Source of the DNA: Adiantum capillus-veneris
Taxonomy: Eukaryota; Streptophyta; Polypodiopsida; Polypodiales; Pteridaceae
NCBI GenBank assembly: GCA_014529385.2
Contig: CM043955.1
Span: 149,249,640 to 149,313,639 of the forward strand
Length of the DNA: 64,000 bases
Reading direction: 5' to 3'
Position numbers and translations under genes: made by a program
In this document: piece by piece, positions 22,818 through 35,960 of the stretch
How positions within the stretch are numbered: the first letter of the stretch is position 1
Layout of the letters: every line of letters begins with the position of its first letter
The notes under the pieces: model-generated
Database searches by the model: none
What the model was told of the DNA's origin: nothing
Seen by the model: only the letters and a program-made list of their open reading frames with translations

Positions 22818-23828
22818 AGACATCATACGCGTATGATGTCTCACAGCATGAATTTCACATCCATTTCAACATTTGAGTGCATAGCCGCATTCCACATGTT
22901 AATCACATCCTATGAACCAAGTATCATGAGAATTGGAGTTAGAAAACCCAAGGAAAACCAAAAAGACGCAAAGTAGGCCATAAAATTGATTTTTGGTCCT
23001 AATTTTGTCAAAATAACTCCAAACTCATTGAAACTTTGTAGGATTGTTGATTAACACATCTACAAGCTATCTGGAACCAAAAAGCACCATTTTGACACAA
23101 AAGACATCATACGCGTATGATGTCTATTTGCACTTACAGAGCCAAAACTGCTCATTTGTCATCATACATCCATTATATATATCTAATACATGCTACATAT
23201 GAAATTTGGAACCATTTGGTCAAGAGGATCACCCCATTAGCCCAATTGAGGGAAAATCTTTCACCTAAAGCCTATTTTTGGCCCAAATCCAACATACTCA
23301 AGTCCAAACCAAGATTTGAGTAGATATAGTCCTTCACTAGTACATGGGGAGTCCACAGAACCAATCCAACGCAAAATTGATGAAAAAAGACATCATACGC
23401 GTATGATGTCTCCAGAGCATTTTTAGTCCAAAATCTATCCAAACTTCATAAATCCACTGAATAAGCCTATCTAAAGCCAAATCCAAGCTTATAGAGAAAT
23501 TTGGTCCAAAAATACACTAAAAGACATCATACGCGTATGATGTCTCACTATGTGATTTTGGCACCTCAGGGCTTCAACCACCAAACAGAAGTGATCTACA
23601 TGCCATTTGAAAGTGAACCACCAAGTTTTATCCAATTTGGATCATAAAATCCAATTCCCTTTCAAAATTTTGCCAAGAGTCAGAACTGGACTAAACTGGC
23701 CAAAACTTGACCAAATGGGATCCAAACTCAAATCCAAGCATATGATAATCATGTATACACTATCAGCTACAAGCACAACCAATATGAAGTCATTTTGACA
23801 CAAAAGACATCATACGCGTATGATGTCT
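22818..23828. repeat. Five 24-bp palindromes between pol and ORF3
   Basis: Copies at 22818-22841, 23102-23125, 23388-23411, 23522-23545 and 23805-23828, all identical and perfect (arms AGACATCATACG / CGTATGATGTCT). Start-to-start spacing is 284, 286, 134 and 283 bp, close to the spacing in the leader. The DNA between them is diverged and non-coding. Most copies are preceded by AAA. Confidence 0.95.
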
Positions 23829-23994
23829 CCAGCATGATTTTGAGCCCATTTTGCATATTTTTTCACCTACCTTGCATCCTTAGGCCCTGAATAGCTCATG
23901 TTTCAATTTTCAAGTCATTTGGATAGTTAAAAGCTTCATTTCGGCTTTCAGTACTAAAAAGACGCTAACTTCTGAAATTGGAGTTACAGGATCC

Positions 23995-26900
23995 ATGGAT
24001 TCCACCAAGTTATCGGCAACGAAGAGAAAAAGACCAACAATCAAAGATGCTCTTGCAGAAGCGGCACCCTTTGACATTCCAGTAGAAACCCTCAAGCCAA
24101 CCAAAACTTGGGTGGAGGAAGCAGTATTGGAGAAAGAGGGAATAAAGATCTACCAGGGGACTTTCAGAGATCCTCAAGGGCAAGCGGTGGATGTACCGAT
24201 GATCCCACAGGAATTGGTAGATTATAGCAGGTCAGAAGACATCAGCAGGTACCTGGAAAGGGCAGACTTGCACAGTTTCTTCACCTCGAGACCATCAGGT
24301 GTGGATACAAGAAGAGTGTACGAGTTGGCAACATCCATTCAGAAGGATGGGAAAGCCACATTGAGAGAAAGTAGAAGTACAGATCACTCCACAGCTCATT
24401 GCAGACACATTGAAGTTGCACAACAAAGGGAGCTCTGTCAGGAAAAGAAGGGAGGCCATAGAGGTCTATGGATCCAAGAAACAGAATGCAACCTATGGAG
24501 ATATGGCGGACCAAAGAGCGGCAACCCTTTGCCGACTGTACAACCAGTTTCTCCATGTTTGCAGTAAAAGACCGCAAAAGTATACAACACCGCCCCATGC
24601 CATTGCGACCACCATCACATGGGCATTAAAGAGCAATATACCAAAAGAGGTGAATTACGCTCAACACATCCACGAGCAAGTAATTGCCATGCACAACGAG
24701 AAGCCAAAGTACATAGGAGGAGCGGAAATTCTGACAAGAATAGCTTATGAAGCTATTGGAGCTAGAGATCAGTGGCCAAAGGTTCCCTCCCAGAATGAGT
24801 GGCTTAGAGAAGCCGACGAGGAGGAAGAACAGCCCGAAGTATCCAAGAGGGCGTCCACAAGAGCACGCCGGAAACTAGAAATAGTTTTAGAACCTGAAGA
24901 GGAGGTGGACGAGCCGCTTATGAAGAAAATAAAGAAGAAGGTTGCTCCTAAGCAAACCAAAAGTCAGAAAGTGGCAAGAATGGAAAGACTAGTGGAGCAG
25001 TTTAGAGCAGAAAGAGCTCTAAAGGGTGACTTTGAAGAAAAGTGGGTGCCAGACCCCACCAAAGTCGGAACTAGCTCAGCCAGGCCACATGTCGATCAAT
25101 ACGATCAATATATTAAAGCTTATGAGGAGTCAGAGGCTATACTGGAGCCGCAACCTGTTGAGCCATACACTGAAGAGGAGGTACAGCTTTTAAAAGCTGA
25201 GCTGAAAAAGGACGACAAAGGGAAAGTAGATGAGTCTACTAAATCTCAAGAGAAAGACGGGCAAGCCAACAAGGGGAAAGCCAAGGAAGCTGAGGACAGA
25301 TACCCCTCTATGACTGATGTACCAAGCCCGAAGAAGACGAAAAATATCGTGGAAGAGACCACAATAGAGATGGACACAGATGATTTGGAAAAGCCGAAGG
25401 CCGAGACCAAAGAAAAGGAGATAGATCCAGTTCAGCAAAAGAGAAATGATTATGAGGATCTGGTAGCGATAGGATACACTGAAGCAGAGGCCCTTGAGGC
25501 AGTTTATGGGATCACCCTACAAAAACAAGATGATCGGAGAGGGACGAAGGAAAAAACAAAGAGTACAAAAGAAAGTGAAGAGAAACTGGACGAACAGAAC
25601 GTACTAGAAGAGCCGAAGCCAGTGGAGGTGGTGGCAGAAAGAGCTTTAGAGTTGACAGATGAAGATGAAAAAGACATGCACATGGTGCATGAACTGCTAG
25701 GCAAGATCAAAGAAAGATCCAGGGCAAAGGAAGTAGAGATTGAGACAGCCAAACAAAGGGAAGCGGAGTTGCAGAGGAAATTAGAGAATGCTATGACTGA
25801 GAATCTGAAAGTCATAAAGCATCACTCTATGACGCAGAAAACGAGAGAGACGGCTTGATACTCCAGCTAGCCGAGGCTTCAAGAGAGGTAACAAGTGCAC
25901 AGGAAGCAAAGGAGCGGATAGAAGATGAGTTGGAGGCAGCCAAGGATGAGCTCATTGAGCTAAGGGAAAGAGTCGAGCTCCAAGAAAGAACAATCACTAG
26001 ACTTAGGACTACCCCTAGAGCTAGCAGAGCAGGAACCGAACAAGAAGGAACTCTCATACCAGCTTTAGAAGACCAGATCCGAAGCTTACAAAGAGAGCTG
26101 AGATTAGAGCAAGTGCAAAGGTTGCACATTGCGGAGGGATCATTGGCCGCAGAGGAGAGGCTCACATTAGAAAATCAAACACTATGGACAGAGAATGAGG
26201 CCCTCCGCAAACAGCTCCAAGATCTACAAGAGCGACAAAGAAGAGAGACAGAGACACCACACGAAGAATCAGGTGGAGCAGCCATAGAGCTACCAGAAAC
26301 TGGAGAGGCAACCACAATTGAAGATCCAGCCCCAGCTCAAGAGGTGGTCTCGACTTCAGGAATCTTTGAAGAAGAAGAACAAAGGCTCCATGACCAAATA
26401 GAAAAGTCAGCAGAGGAGAGTGCCAAGGCAGAAATGGAATGGGAGAGGAGACTCCTCATCTCCATTAGACTTCAGGGATTAGACACAAAAGTGCTCCATG
26501 AAGAGTGGATGCAACCCAGCCTGCCTTTCCCTTTGATGAAATTTGAAGTGCTAAAGACGAAAAAGAGAATAGAGGAGGAGCAGTATGTCGCTCTTTACGA
26601 AGGCGACATCACAAAGGAGGAACAGTCAAAGAAGATAGTAGATTCACAACCTAGATGGAGGAAAGGTTGGCTGAACAAATACCCAGCCTACCTCATCTAC
26701 TTGGTGGAGGCACCAAAGGAGATTCGGGAGAATGCAACCTTCTGTCCGGTGCCAAGAGTCAGAAACTGGAAAGAGCATGGCAGGATTGCAGAAAAGAAGC
26801 CAAATTGGCTTAATTACCCCAGGATGCCAGGACCAAAGGCAGGAGAGAGAATAGGTAAAGCCTACATGGTGAAAACCCTAACGGGCACCATCAAGCTCTT

Positions 26901-27252
26901 TACTGGCTCTCCTGACCTTTCGTGTCAGATGCTCAAGAAAATCTGCAGGACTCTCTTAGCTTGCATTGAAGTGTTCGCGCCAGAAAAAGCCACGACCTCG
27001 AGTCTGCTATCGACGGCCGACACAATGACTGATATGATGTACGATCTTTCATTGCAGCCTTCTCCAAAAGTGTTACACCTCCTATACCAAAGGATTATGT
27101 TTTTGCCTAGCTTCCACATGCAAACATTCGAAGAAGCTTTCTACACCGGCTTTTTCACCCACGAAAGCAAAATATTCGGCCCAACCTTGACCATCGGCAA
27201 CCTACGATACGAATCACATTTGCAGATGCTCAAGACGACAGGACTTTATTGA
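23995..27252 (+). pseudogene. ORF3 of element B, coiled-coil protein, two frameshifts
   Basis: ATG 23995 (MDSTKLSATKRKRP, with a nuclear-signal-like KRKRP) opens a frame of roughly 1,085 codons shifted twice: near 24362 (after QKDGKATL, continuing as EKVEVQITPQLIADTL) and near 25815-25830. Parts in order: an N-terminal globular region of about 300 residues (to about 24900), a long Glu/Lys-rich linker, a coiled coil (about 25640-26260, heptad-like LEAAKDELIELRERVELQE), and a C-terminal globular domain of about 200 residues (26640-27252) with no known motif. Position after pol matches the env-like ORF of Athila elements, but no signal peptide or membrane segment is evident. It could be structural; function unknown. 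Confidence 0.65.
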
Positions 27253-27289
27253 CCAAGCATAAAAGTCATGTCAGGGACGACATGAACGC

Positions 27290-27301
27290 GGAGGGGGGGA
27301 G
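27290..27301 (+). other. Polypurine tract of element B
   Basis: GGAGGGGGGGAG immediately before the 3' LTR TGTTGAG, the plus-strand primer position. Confidence 0.9.
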
Positions 27302-27586
27302 TGTTGAGCCAGCAGAGGATCACACCCACATTTTTGCTCACACTCATCATTTTGTAACCATTGATTGTAATAAATGTCTTTCCGACATTAATTTTGATTT
27401 GAGCCATTCATTAAGTAACGGGACTCAATTGAGTTTCCAGCTTGTAATCCCGAAGTAATTTCACTTGCTGATGTAATTAGTTAGAGATGTTCTCACCTCC
27501 AAGGCTGAGGTATATAAGCCAAAGTTTTTGTAACCTAAAGATTCAGATTATTAATCAAAGTGAGTTTTTGAGCGCCGTGACTGTGT

Positions 27587-27647
<61 letters not shown>

Positions 27648-28271
27648 TTATCTACTTGCTACGCGAGCTACGGAGCCGCCATTGGAGAAGCGACACCGCC
27701 ATTGTGTTAGCAACGGCGAGAGCTATGCACAGATACCAAGAGTGCGCGCTATCGGCTTCTATGTGTGGTAAGTTCCTACGAGCTTCGGTGTGAGTTTTCT
27801 TCCAACTCGTGTGTCGGAATGGAGCGTGCAGCATATCTATAGAACCACAACGAGTAGAGCTACACATTGGTACCATCGGGGTCAAGTTTCGATCACCTGT
27901 ATTTTTCGGCATGTCTTCATACGCGTTTATCGCACGGAGTGGTTATAGGTTGATTTTGCAGTTCAATTCTTTAGGGTGTTGTTCTTACCTAGTGTATAGA
28001 CTTCCCCTTGAGTTTGAAATCGATTCAACGATTCTAGATTCTGTTTCGTATAGCATTCGTTCGTAGTACGGATTTCAGTCACTTGCGTATTTTAGAACTT
28101 AGATTTGATTTCCTTAGTAGTGATTGTCGTTAGAAGGTCGAGTAGGTGATTTGACACCCACGTAGTTGTTTCCATGCGCCTGCGGGTCAAGATCCGTCCT
28201 CGTCTAACAAATTCTGTTGTTGGTTGAGTTCTCGCTATTTAGCTTCCGCTAGCGGCGTAACAGCCTTAACA
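27302..28271 (+). repeat. 3' LTR of element B (970 bp)
   Basis: Partner of 9118-10137 with a 57-bp GA tract at 27589-27645 and a TATA box at 27511-27517. Followed by the right target duplication CAACT (28272-28276). Confidence 0.95.
27511..27517 (+). promoter_or_regulatory. TATA box of 3' LTR B
   Basis: TATATAA, identical in context to the 5' LTR copy. It could drive readthrough into the right flank. Confidence 0.5.
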
Positions 28272-28276
28272 CAACT

Positions 28277-30700
28277 CTAACAATACAAGTACATTGGTAT
28301 CATTTTACAAAGAAGAATACTGATAGAATAAGGCCTCCAAATAGCAAGAAGCTCTAACACATCAACCTTCTTGGAGACTTGGTAACAACTTTGATGAAGG
28401 CAAGCCTCCTCTTGCTAGGTTAGCTTGTCCACAATTTTTTAGGGGCAAACAAACCAAGACACAAACCCTCATAGATGTTACAAAACACTAAACACACTCA
28501 CTTGAAAATATGGTTAGAACTGAGCCTCTCTTGGTATCACAAGTTTTAGAAGGAGTTCCATAAAGAAAACACCATGGTTTCTCACATTATCTCCCTCTCT
28601 CAAGTAGGGAAGAAATTCGGGAGATCTTTTTCCATGTGGAATAAAGAGGTGGATGTGGAAAATCCAATTCCCATGAGGAAAGCATAATGTCATAGTAGTC
28701 CCTTTGAGGGAAACTCAAGGGATAGTTTTCCCTAAGTTAGAAGTGGGATTGACAAATGGAAAATATTGTAAGTCTCCCTTTGAGGGAAACTTCTCCCTAG
28801 TGTAAAAGTGGGACTGTCAAGTTTACCTATATATGTGTAAGTGGGAAATTATTTCCTTCATGGGAGTCTTTATTTCATATCCCTTTTAGAATATTTAGTT
28901 TTCCTATTCCTAAAAGAGACTTTTCAATTATATCAAGGTTCTTTTGTTAAGAGCATACATTTGTCCTTTAATGTATGGAGTCACATTCTTAGTTAACAAT
29001 AGCATGTGTTGTAACAAATTAAGAAACATAATCATTGCATTATATGGAGCAACTCAATAGTCATGCATTTGTAGTATTCATGATAAATGCATCTCACATA
29101 ATAAGTGAAATTGAGAAATAATGTAACAAGTATTATTCATATTTGTGGCTAGCTCGAGTAGTTCTTTCTTAAAACTTATGTTTGCAATTACTCTTTATAG
29201 TAGGTTTTGATAACTTGAAGCATACTCATTCTTTAAATTGTGCTTTAAACTAGAGGATTATGGAATCACTTATGGAATGCTAAACCACATTAAAAATTGT
29301 AATTAGAAGGCTTTAACTTTACCAAAAAAAAATGGGTATCTAATATGGATGCATGAGATAGAATGCAATAATTCTTTGAGCTAGAAGAACTACTCACATG
29401 TCTTGGTTGAGCCTTTTACCTAAGCACATGCATATCAAAGGATATTTTCACAAAAGAATACACTTTGATTTAGCTATGTCAAATCAGAGGAACATCATTA
29501 ACTCAAAAGCATATTGACATAGAAAAATTTTCTTGAAAATAAACTTTTGTACTAATTCTTTGGTACATAGCGAACATGCATATTCCTTAGTGCCACTCTA
29601 TGGTGAAAGGTTGCTTTCCAAGGGATTGTTTCACATCAAATAAGTGCTAAGATATTGAATTTGTCGAGAGAAATAATGATTCTATCATCTATCATTTTTC
29701 TTTGGATGGATAACAATTATGGATATGCACAACAAGAAAGTAGGTGATACTTGAACCTTACATGTAAGGTATGCATAGAATATTAAAATCTCATACGAGA
29801 CCACAATTTGTTATATATGCTAAAACTAGTTGATGTGAATGAGAGGGATTGATCACATTAAGAAGGAAATTCACTTACACTTTGTGAATTCCAACCGATA
29901 TATGATGTATCTTCAACCACATCAATGTTTGGCTCTTGCACAACATTGATGCTACTTATGTACTTTCCGTTGAAGTTATCTTTCCTAACATCATGGCCAA
30001 CAGGGAGAATAGCACTTTTGATCTTCTACAAGCATAAACACAACAACACAGAGAATCATTTGGATATTATGATAGATAATTTTTGGTCCTTAAGACCTAC
30101 CTACAAGCTCAAGGTTACTTCCCAAGCTACAAATTTATACAAGTTTAAGGAGTAGTTTCACACAAGGAATGGCCCTCAATACAAGTTGTATTAAGGTGAG
30201 AAAGCAGTAATAATATTTAAACATTTTGAAATGTTAATATGTTAAGAGAAGTTTTTTAAGGATGCATCATATGTGATAATTTTTGCAATTAAGTAGAAAG
30301 ATGTATGTCTTGAAGGATTCCATGTACTAAGAGCTTATGTGTAAAGAGTTGGTTTCACTTAAGAAAACACTTCAAATAAGCTAAAAGATAATGAGAATCT
30401 TTCTTTTTTTAAGACAGATTCTATGTGATAATTTTTGCAATGAAGTATAGAGATATATGTCTTGAAGGATTCCATGTACTAAGAGCTTATGTGTAAAAGG
30501 TTGGTTTCACTAAAGAAAACATTTCAAATAAGTTAAAAGGTAATGAGAAACTTTACAAATGTAGGTAGTATCAATGTGTAATTTATGCACGTCCTCCATA
30601 GTAACAAGAAGTAATATATATCGTATACATGTTGAGAAGGCATGAGAATTGTCTCTATTCATTTGAATGCCCCCCGACATGGATTTTAGGACACATAAAA
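28277..30700. other. AT-rich region without a recognisable gene
   Basis: No ORF with a domain. It holds a local duplication of a ccctttgagggaaact motif (about 28690 and 28775) and a two-copy 152-bp tandem duplication at 30268-30571. Nothing else is supported. Confidence 0.5.
30268..30571. repeat. Two-copy tandem duplication, 152-bp period
   Basis: The blocks starting TATGTGATAATTTTTGCAAT at 30270 and 30422 are about 90% alike through ATGAGAA near the end of each copy. Confidence 0.75.
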
Positions 30701-30707
30701 ACCCTTT

Positions 30708-32176
30708 TTATTTGAGAAGAGAAGATTGTAAATGACTCACAAGAGATGGAAAAGTGTGAGAGCTTTGAGGCCCTTCACCATCTACATGTCCATTTTGACC
30801 ATTGGGCTCATAAAGGATCATAAGACTATATAATAGGGTACATGGATCACTATTATACCATAAATTTGACGCTTTCAAAGCATCTTGCTTGCTGAATTTT
30901 TTTTCCATGTGGCTCCCTTCTGTACATTTGGTCATTGACATCCTTCAAAAGAGAGAGAAATTTAGACATTGAGAAACAAGAATAAAAAACAATAAATATG
31001 CAATTATCCTATTCTTACATCATGGTACCTAAATTCATCTACTCCATCTTGTATTAGCTTTGAGAAAGGCTTGGAACTTTGAGTTGGCATAACTTGCTCC
31101 ATAAAACCTTCTTCCTTCTCTAAGACATGGGTGGGTGGCTCACACTTTTTTCTTCTAGCATACACGGATGGAATTTCAATAACATCTCCCTGAAAAAAAC
31201 TCATGATTAATTTGCACAAGCATGAATTGGGATATATCATAACCTAATAAGTAAAAAGAAAAATTACCAATTGTATATTATGGATTACTTTGCCTCCACT
31301 ACTGGGGATAAATACAAGGTCCAAACCACTTCTTAGCCAAGCAACTTGCACCTCCCATACATCATAGTGTCATATGTTTGTTGATTTCATAGAAACACCA
31401 ACACCAAATTGGATCACATCATTATCAAACAAAGGGGTTTCAATGTATTCCTTTATGTCTCCTTGTTGCATATTGTAGAACCATGCTACAACTTGAGGAG
31501 ATAGGTCATGGATGGTTCCATATAGCTCAATATGATAACCCAATTGCTCCTTACACAAGGAACACACTTCACTAGGGGCATATAACCGTCGGCATCAAGC
31601 ATCTAGGTGTGCAATGCTAGCTTCACTCTCCAAACTAGTATGGTCCATCTTTTTAGTTTTTGTAAGTCATGTGGGGTTGGAGGAGCATGGCTTTTTTGGC
31701 TTTCTTTGATAGTGGCACCACTCCAATACTTTCAAGTAAACATCACTAGCATGCCATGAAATGGTTGTTTCCCCAAAATGAAAGGGCTTTAGCATGTACA
31801 TGTGTGCATTATTAAAGTTGTGGATGTGGTTTGCTTCATCTATATGGGTGCGTAGATTAATGTAAGCAAATTCAACCCCTACATTGAGGTCATGTTTGCA
31901 CGAATTTTGGATTACATCCATGCTTCTATTGTAAGAGGAATTTTGGTTCTTATAGAACCTCTCGAGTAAGGATTTACCTCTCAAAGGAAACAAGTGAGCA
32001 ACTATTGTTGGCCGAAAGATGCGCTCATAGGTTACTAGTAGAGCATCCGGATGCATGTGAGCATTGAAGTTGATAAACCTTGGCATTGCCCTTTCAAGAG
32101 CTAGAGCGTTGAAGTTCATGTTTGGAGCACCATTGATGCTTATGCTTGTGGTTGACCTTTCTCCATAGGCCGACAT
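30708..32176 (-). pseudogene. Degenerate coding remnant, unknown family
   Basis: Minus-strand open segments 32176-31667, 31567-31370, 31240-31004 and 30941-30708 have protein-like composition. The first two share a frame and are separated only by TGA codons (after SSNPT and after AHLDA); another TGA follows KSTNI. Legible blocks include LLERFYKNQNSSYNRSMDVI and SLCKEQLGYHIELYGTIHD. It looks like one or more exons of a decayed repeat-family gene. I do not recognise the family, and the exon structure is a guess. Confidence 0.4.
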
Positions 32177-32277
32177 GCTTACTTGATTAGCCTCATGAAC
32201 CCTTCACAAAACGAGAAACACATTGAGCATAGAGCAAAGTTCAAACATTTAAAAAGAATTCAAAATCAAAATCTAAC

Positions 32278-32308
32278 TTCTATCTCTCTCTCTCTCTCTC
32301 TCTATACT

Positions 32309-32360
<52 letters not shown>
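32278..32360. repeat. Compound (CT)n-(TA)n-(TG)n microsatellite
   Basis: Consecutive simple repeats; ORFs through them are artefacts. Confidence 0.9.
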
Positions 32361-32361
<1 letters not shown>

Positions 32362-32374
32362 CAAGAGATGAGCA

Positions 32375-32560
32375 GGCGGAGCTGGGGGCAGCCAAGTCAT
32401 AGGGCCTCCATGCCCTCATCAATCAACTCACCATCCCTCTAAACGGCGTTAAGCTCCTGCAGTTGCCTCCCTCGCTCTGTTGGAGCATGCCATCCAACCA
32501 CGTTCACCTCAGCACTCTCGATCAGCTTCAAGCATTCATGGGCTATGGCTAGCAAGCAGC
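32375..32560 (+). other. GC-richer block, possible gene fragment
   Basis: Balanced base composition unlike its AT-rich surroundings. One plus frame reads ALINQLTIPLNGVKLLQLPP with a single TAG just upstream. No family recognised. Confidence 0.2.
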
Positions 32561-32568
32561 TAGCTTCA

Positions 32569-32573
<5 letters not shown>

Positions 32574-32608
<35 letters not shown>
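32574..32608. repeat. (CT)n microsatellite
   Basis: Uninterrupted CT units. Confidence 0.9.
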
Positions 32609-32611
<3 letters not shown>

Positions 32612-32713
32612 CAAACAACTGATGAGCAAGTTAGTTGGAAGCCCACCATTGTTGACCATGGAAAGTGCTTGATCCTGCCATAGTGACAGCGGAATAGGTG
32701 TAGCTAGTATATT

Positions 32714-32811
32714 AGAAGCGTGGGTTCAATAGACGATAGCATCTCATGTGCAATGTTGCCCGAGAAGCGTGGGTTCAATAGACGATAGCATCTCATGTGC
32801 AATGTTGCCCG
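32714..32811. repeat. Perfect 49-bp tandem duplication
   Basis: Two copies starting AGAAGCGTGGGTTCAATAGA at 32714 and 32763, identical as far as read. Confidence 0.9.
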
Positions 32812-32886
32812 AGATCAGATCCATGATACATAATATTTATAGAGGAGAAGCGGAGCATATAATCAAGATGTCTTATGATGCAAGCG

Positions 32887-33285
<399 letters not shown>

Positions 33286-33761
33286 GTTCTTAGATGTGTG
33301 CCAGAGAAAGAAAACCTACTGGCCGCCGATTGCAGGAGATGGAGCACGACACATTGCGTGTTAAAATTGTCTGAAGCAAGTTGTGAGTCCCCATGCCTGC
33401 CTCATTAAGGTCAAGATCACGCGTCATGCCATTTTCTCAAACATGAAAAATTCCTTTTCTTGAAAATTTTCAAGAGGAAATTTTCCAAAATTACCTTTTT
33501 TTTGCAGCATTTTTCTCTACTTTGGAAGGGAAAGGGGGGGGGGGGGGGTGAATTTCTCCCTTTTGCGCTTGCCATTGATGCACCCTATCATATTATCTTA
33601 TGGCTTGTTTTATCTCTCTCTCTCACTCTCACAGAGGTGGGTAGGTGGCTGCATATCCACTTCTCCCTCTCTTATATATATGGCCGCTTCCCGATCAAGT
33701 CACTGTGCAAACAGGCGAGAGACAGGAAAGGTTGGTGTGGGAGGTGTGTGCAGGATTGGGA

Positions 33762-33801
33762 GTAAGGGGGCATATTCATCTAAATAGATGGATAGCCCAT
33801 G

Positions 33802-33884
<83 letters not shown>

Positions 33885-33956
33885 TGGATCAAAAGAATAA
33901 TAAGGGATACATTCATAATACATAAAAATACGAGGATAGGTCAATATATATATATC

Positions 33957-33994
<38 letters not shown>

Positions 33995-34117
33995 CTTCTG
34001 GGGTTATTTATCAAAATTAATTACATATAATACATAGATCAAAATATATTTTTTCTAGTGTATAATATATTATTCATGGTAAGGGGGAATATTCATCTAA
34101 ATAGATGGATGGCCCAT

Positions 34118-34184
<67 letters not shown>

Positions 34185-34243
34185 CAAAAGAATAATAAGG
34201 GATACATTCATAATACATAAAAATACGAGGATAGGTCAATATA

Positions 34244-34292
<49 letters not shown>

Positions 34293-34402
34293 TCTGTGTG
34301 TGTGTATGTGTATGAATCTAATGGGGTTATTTATCGAAATTAATTACATATAATACATAGATCAAAATATATTTTTTCTAGCATATAATATATTATTCAT
34401 GG
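33762..34402. repeat. Two 317-bp direct repeats, each with GA and GT/TA tracts
   Basis: Copies start at GTAAGGGGG, 33762 and 34079, and end TATTATTCATGG. Both carry a GA tract, the block GATCAAAAGAATAATAAGGG, a TA/GT tract and the block AATTACATATAATACATAGA. They differ mainly in microsatellite length and in an extra TA run in copy 2. Confidence 0.9.
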
Positions 34403-35304
34403 ATAGACCATTACATGGATAATAGAGAGAGAAAGAGACAGGTATGTAGACATTCTAATACATGATATAGGCAAGTCAATAGATATTTAGATACATAGAC
34501 AAATAGTGGTAGATATAATATAGATAGTGGATAGATAGAGAATATAGAAGGAGACACATAGTCATGTTGAAAGATAAATATGTAGATTGGTACTTATATA
34601 GGCATAAATTATTTGTCAATTGGATATATATATACACACACACACACACACACGCATATATATATGTATACATACATATACATACATATGTAGATGGGTA
34701 CTTATATAGGCATAAATTATTTGTCAATTGGATATATACACACACACACGCATATATATATGTATACATACATATATATGGGTGTGTGTATGTGCATGAG
34801 TGCATGAGTGCATGTGTATACATATGTCCAGATATTTATCTTGCCAGTGATTATCTATCTACTTATTACTATCTATCTATCTCACCTTGACTAAAATAGA
34901 CATAATAATATATTTGTGTCTATTTTAGCCATTGAATATAGGATATATATTGGATATAGTCAAATGTTTGCACAAATAGATGTATAGTCCATGAATAGAG
35001 AGATAGGAGGATAGTGGCTTGTCAGGCACATAACAAGTCAAAACATATATATATAGAGTTTTGGATCATTTATCCACAATAGATAGGTGAATATATAGGT
35101 AAACAGGGACATGCATGATAGATAGATGGATACGTGAATACATAGAGACATAGGCTCAATATATATCTGGTAGCTGAATATTTTTTGATAGATAGACCAT
35201 AGATACATGATTGACCAATCAATATATTATATAATATATTATAGATAGCTAGGTCAATATATAGAAATAAATGAATAGTTATTAGGTGGATATGTATATG
35301 CGTG

Positions 35305-35399
<95 letters not shown>

Positions 35400-35960
35400 T
35401 ATATATACATAGGTAGATAGTCTCAATATATATATTTGGTAGATTACTAATTACTATCTATCTATCAATTAACTCTCTACACTCATGCTTCTATCTTATA
35501 TATTATGATCTATCTATCTTACCAGTAGACCTCTAACTACTCACACATTCTATTTGTTCATTATACCTATGTTGCCACTAAATCTCTATCTACTGCTCAT
35601 TATGTATATATCGAAATGAATCCCTTTCTCTTTATATCCATCCACTCTCTCTATCTTGCTATGCATGGACTATATAAGATAGAAGCATAAATATAGAGAG
35701 ATGGTGGTGATATTAGTACCCATCTACATATTTATCTATCAACATGACTATGTGTCTCCTTATATCTCTATCCATCTACTATCTACATTATATCTACCAA
35801 TATTTATCTATGTATCTAAATATCTATTGACATGTCCACCTTCTTTATATACTCACTATATCTAAATATCTATCGACTTGCCTATTTCATGTATTATAAT
35901 TCCTACATGCCTCTCTCTTTCTCTCTCTATTATCCATGTAATGGTCTATCCATGAATAAT
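34391..35960. repeat. Fold-back: ~205-240-bp inverted repeat around a GT-rich core
   Basis: The left arm 34391-34595 reappears inverted at 35719-35960 (shared blocks include ATGGATAGACCATTACATGG and GAGACACATAGTCATGTTGA). The right arm carries about 45 extra bp from a partial internal duplication. The spacer contains a hairpin at 34890-34928 (12-bp stem CTAAAATAGACA) and a roughly 100-bp GT tract at 35297-35398. Confidence 0.8.

Noticed and set aside
28285..28320. PBS-like TGGTATCA after element B
   Set aside because: Only eight bases match the tRNA-iMet PBS and no LTR end precedes it.
35070..35426. His-Thr repeat ORF
   Set aside because: Translation of a GT microsatellite; no other coding signal.
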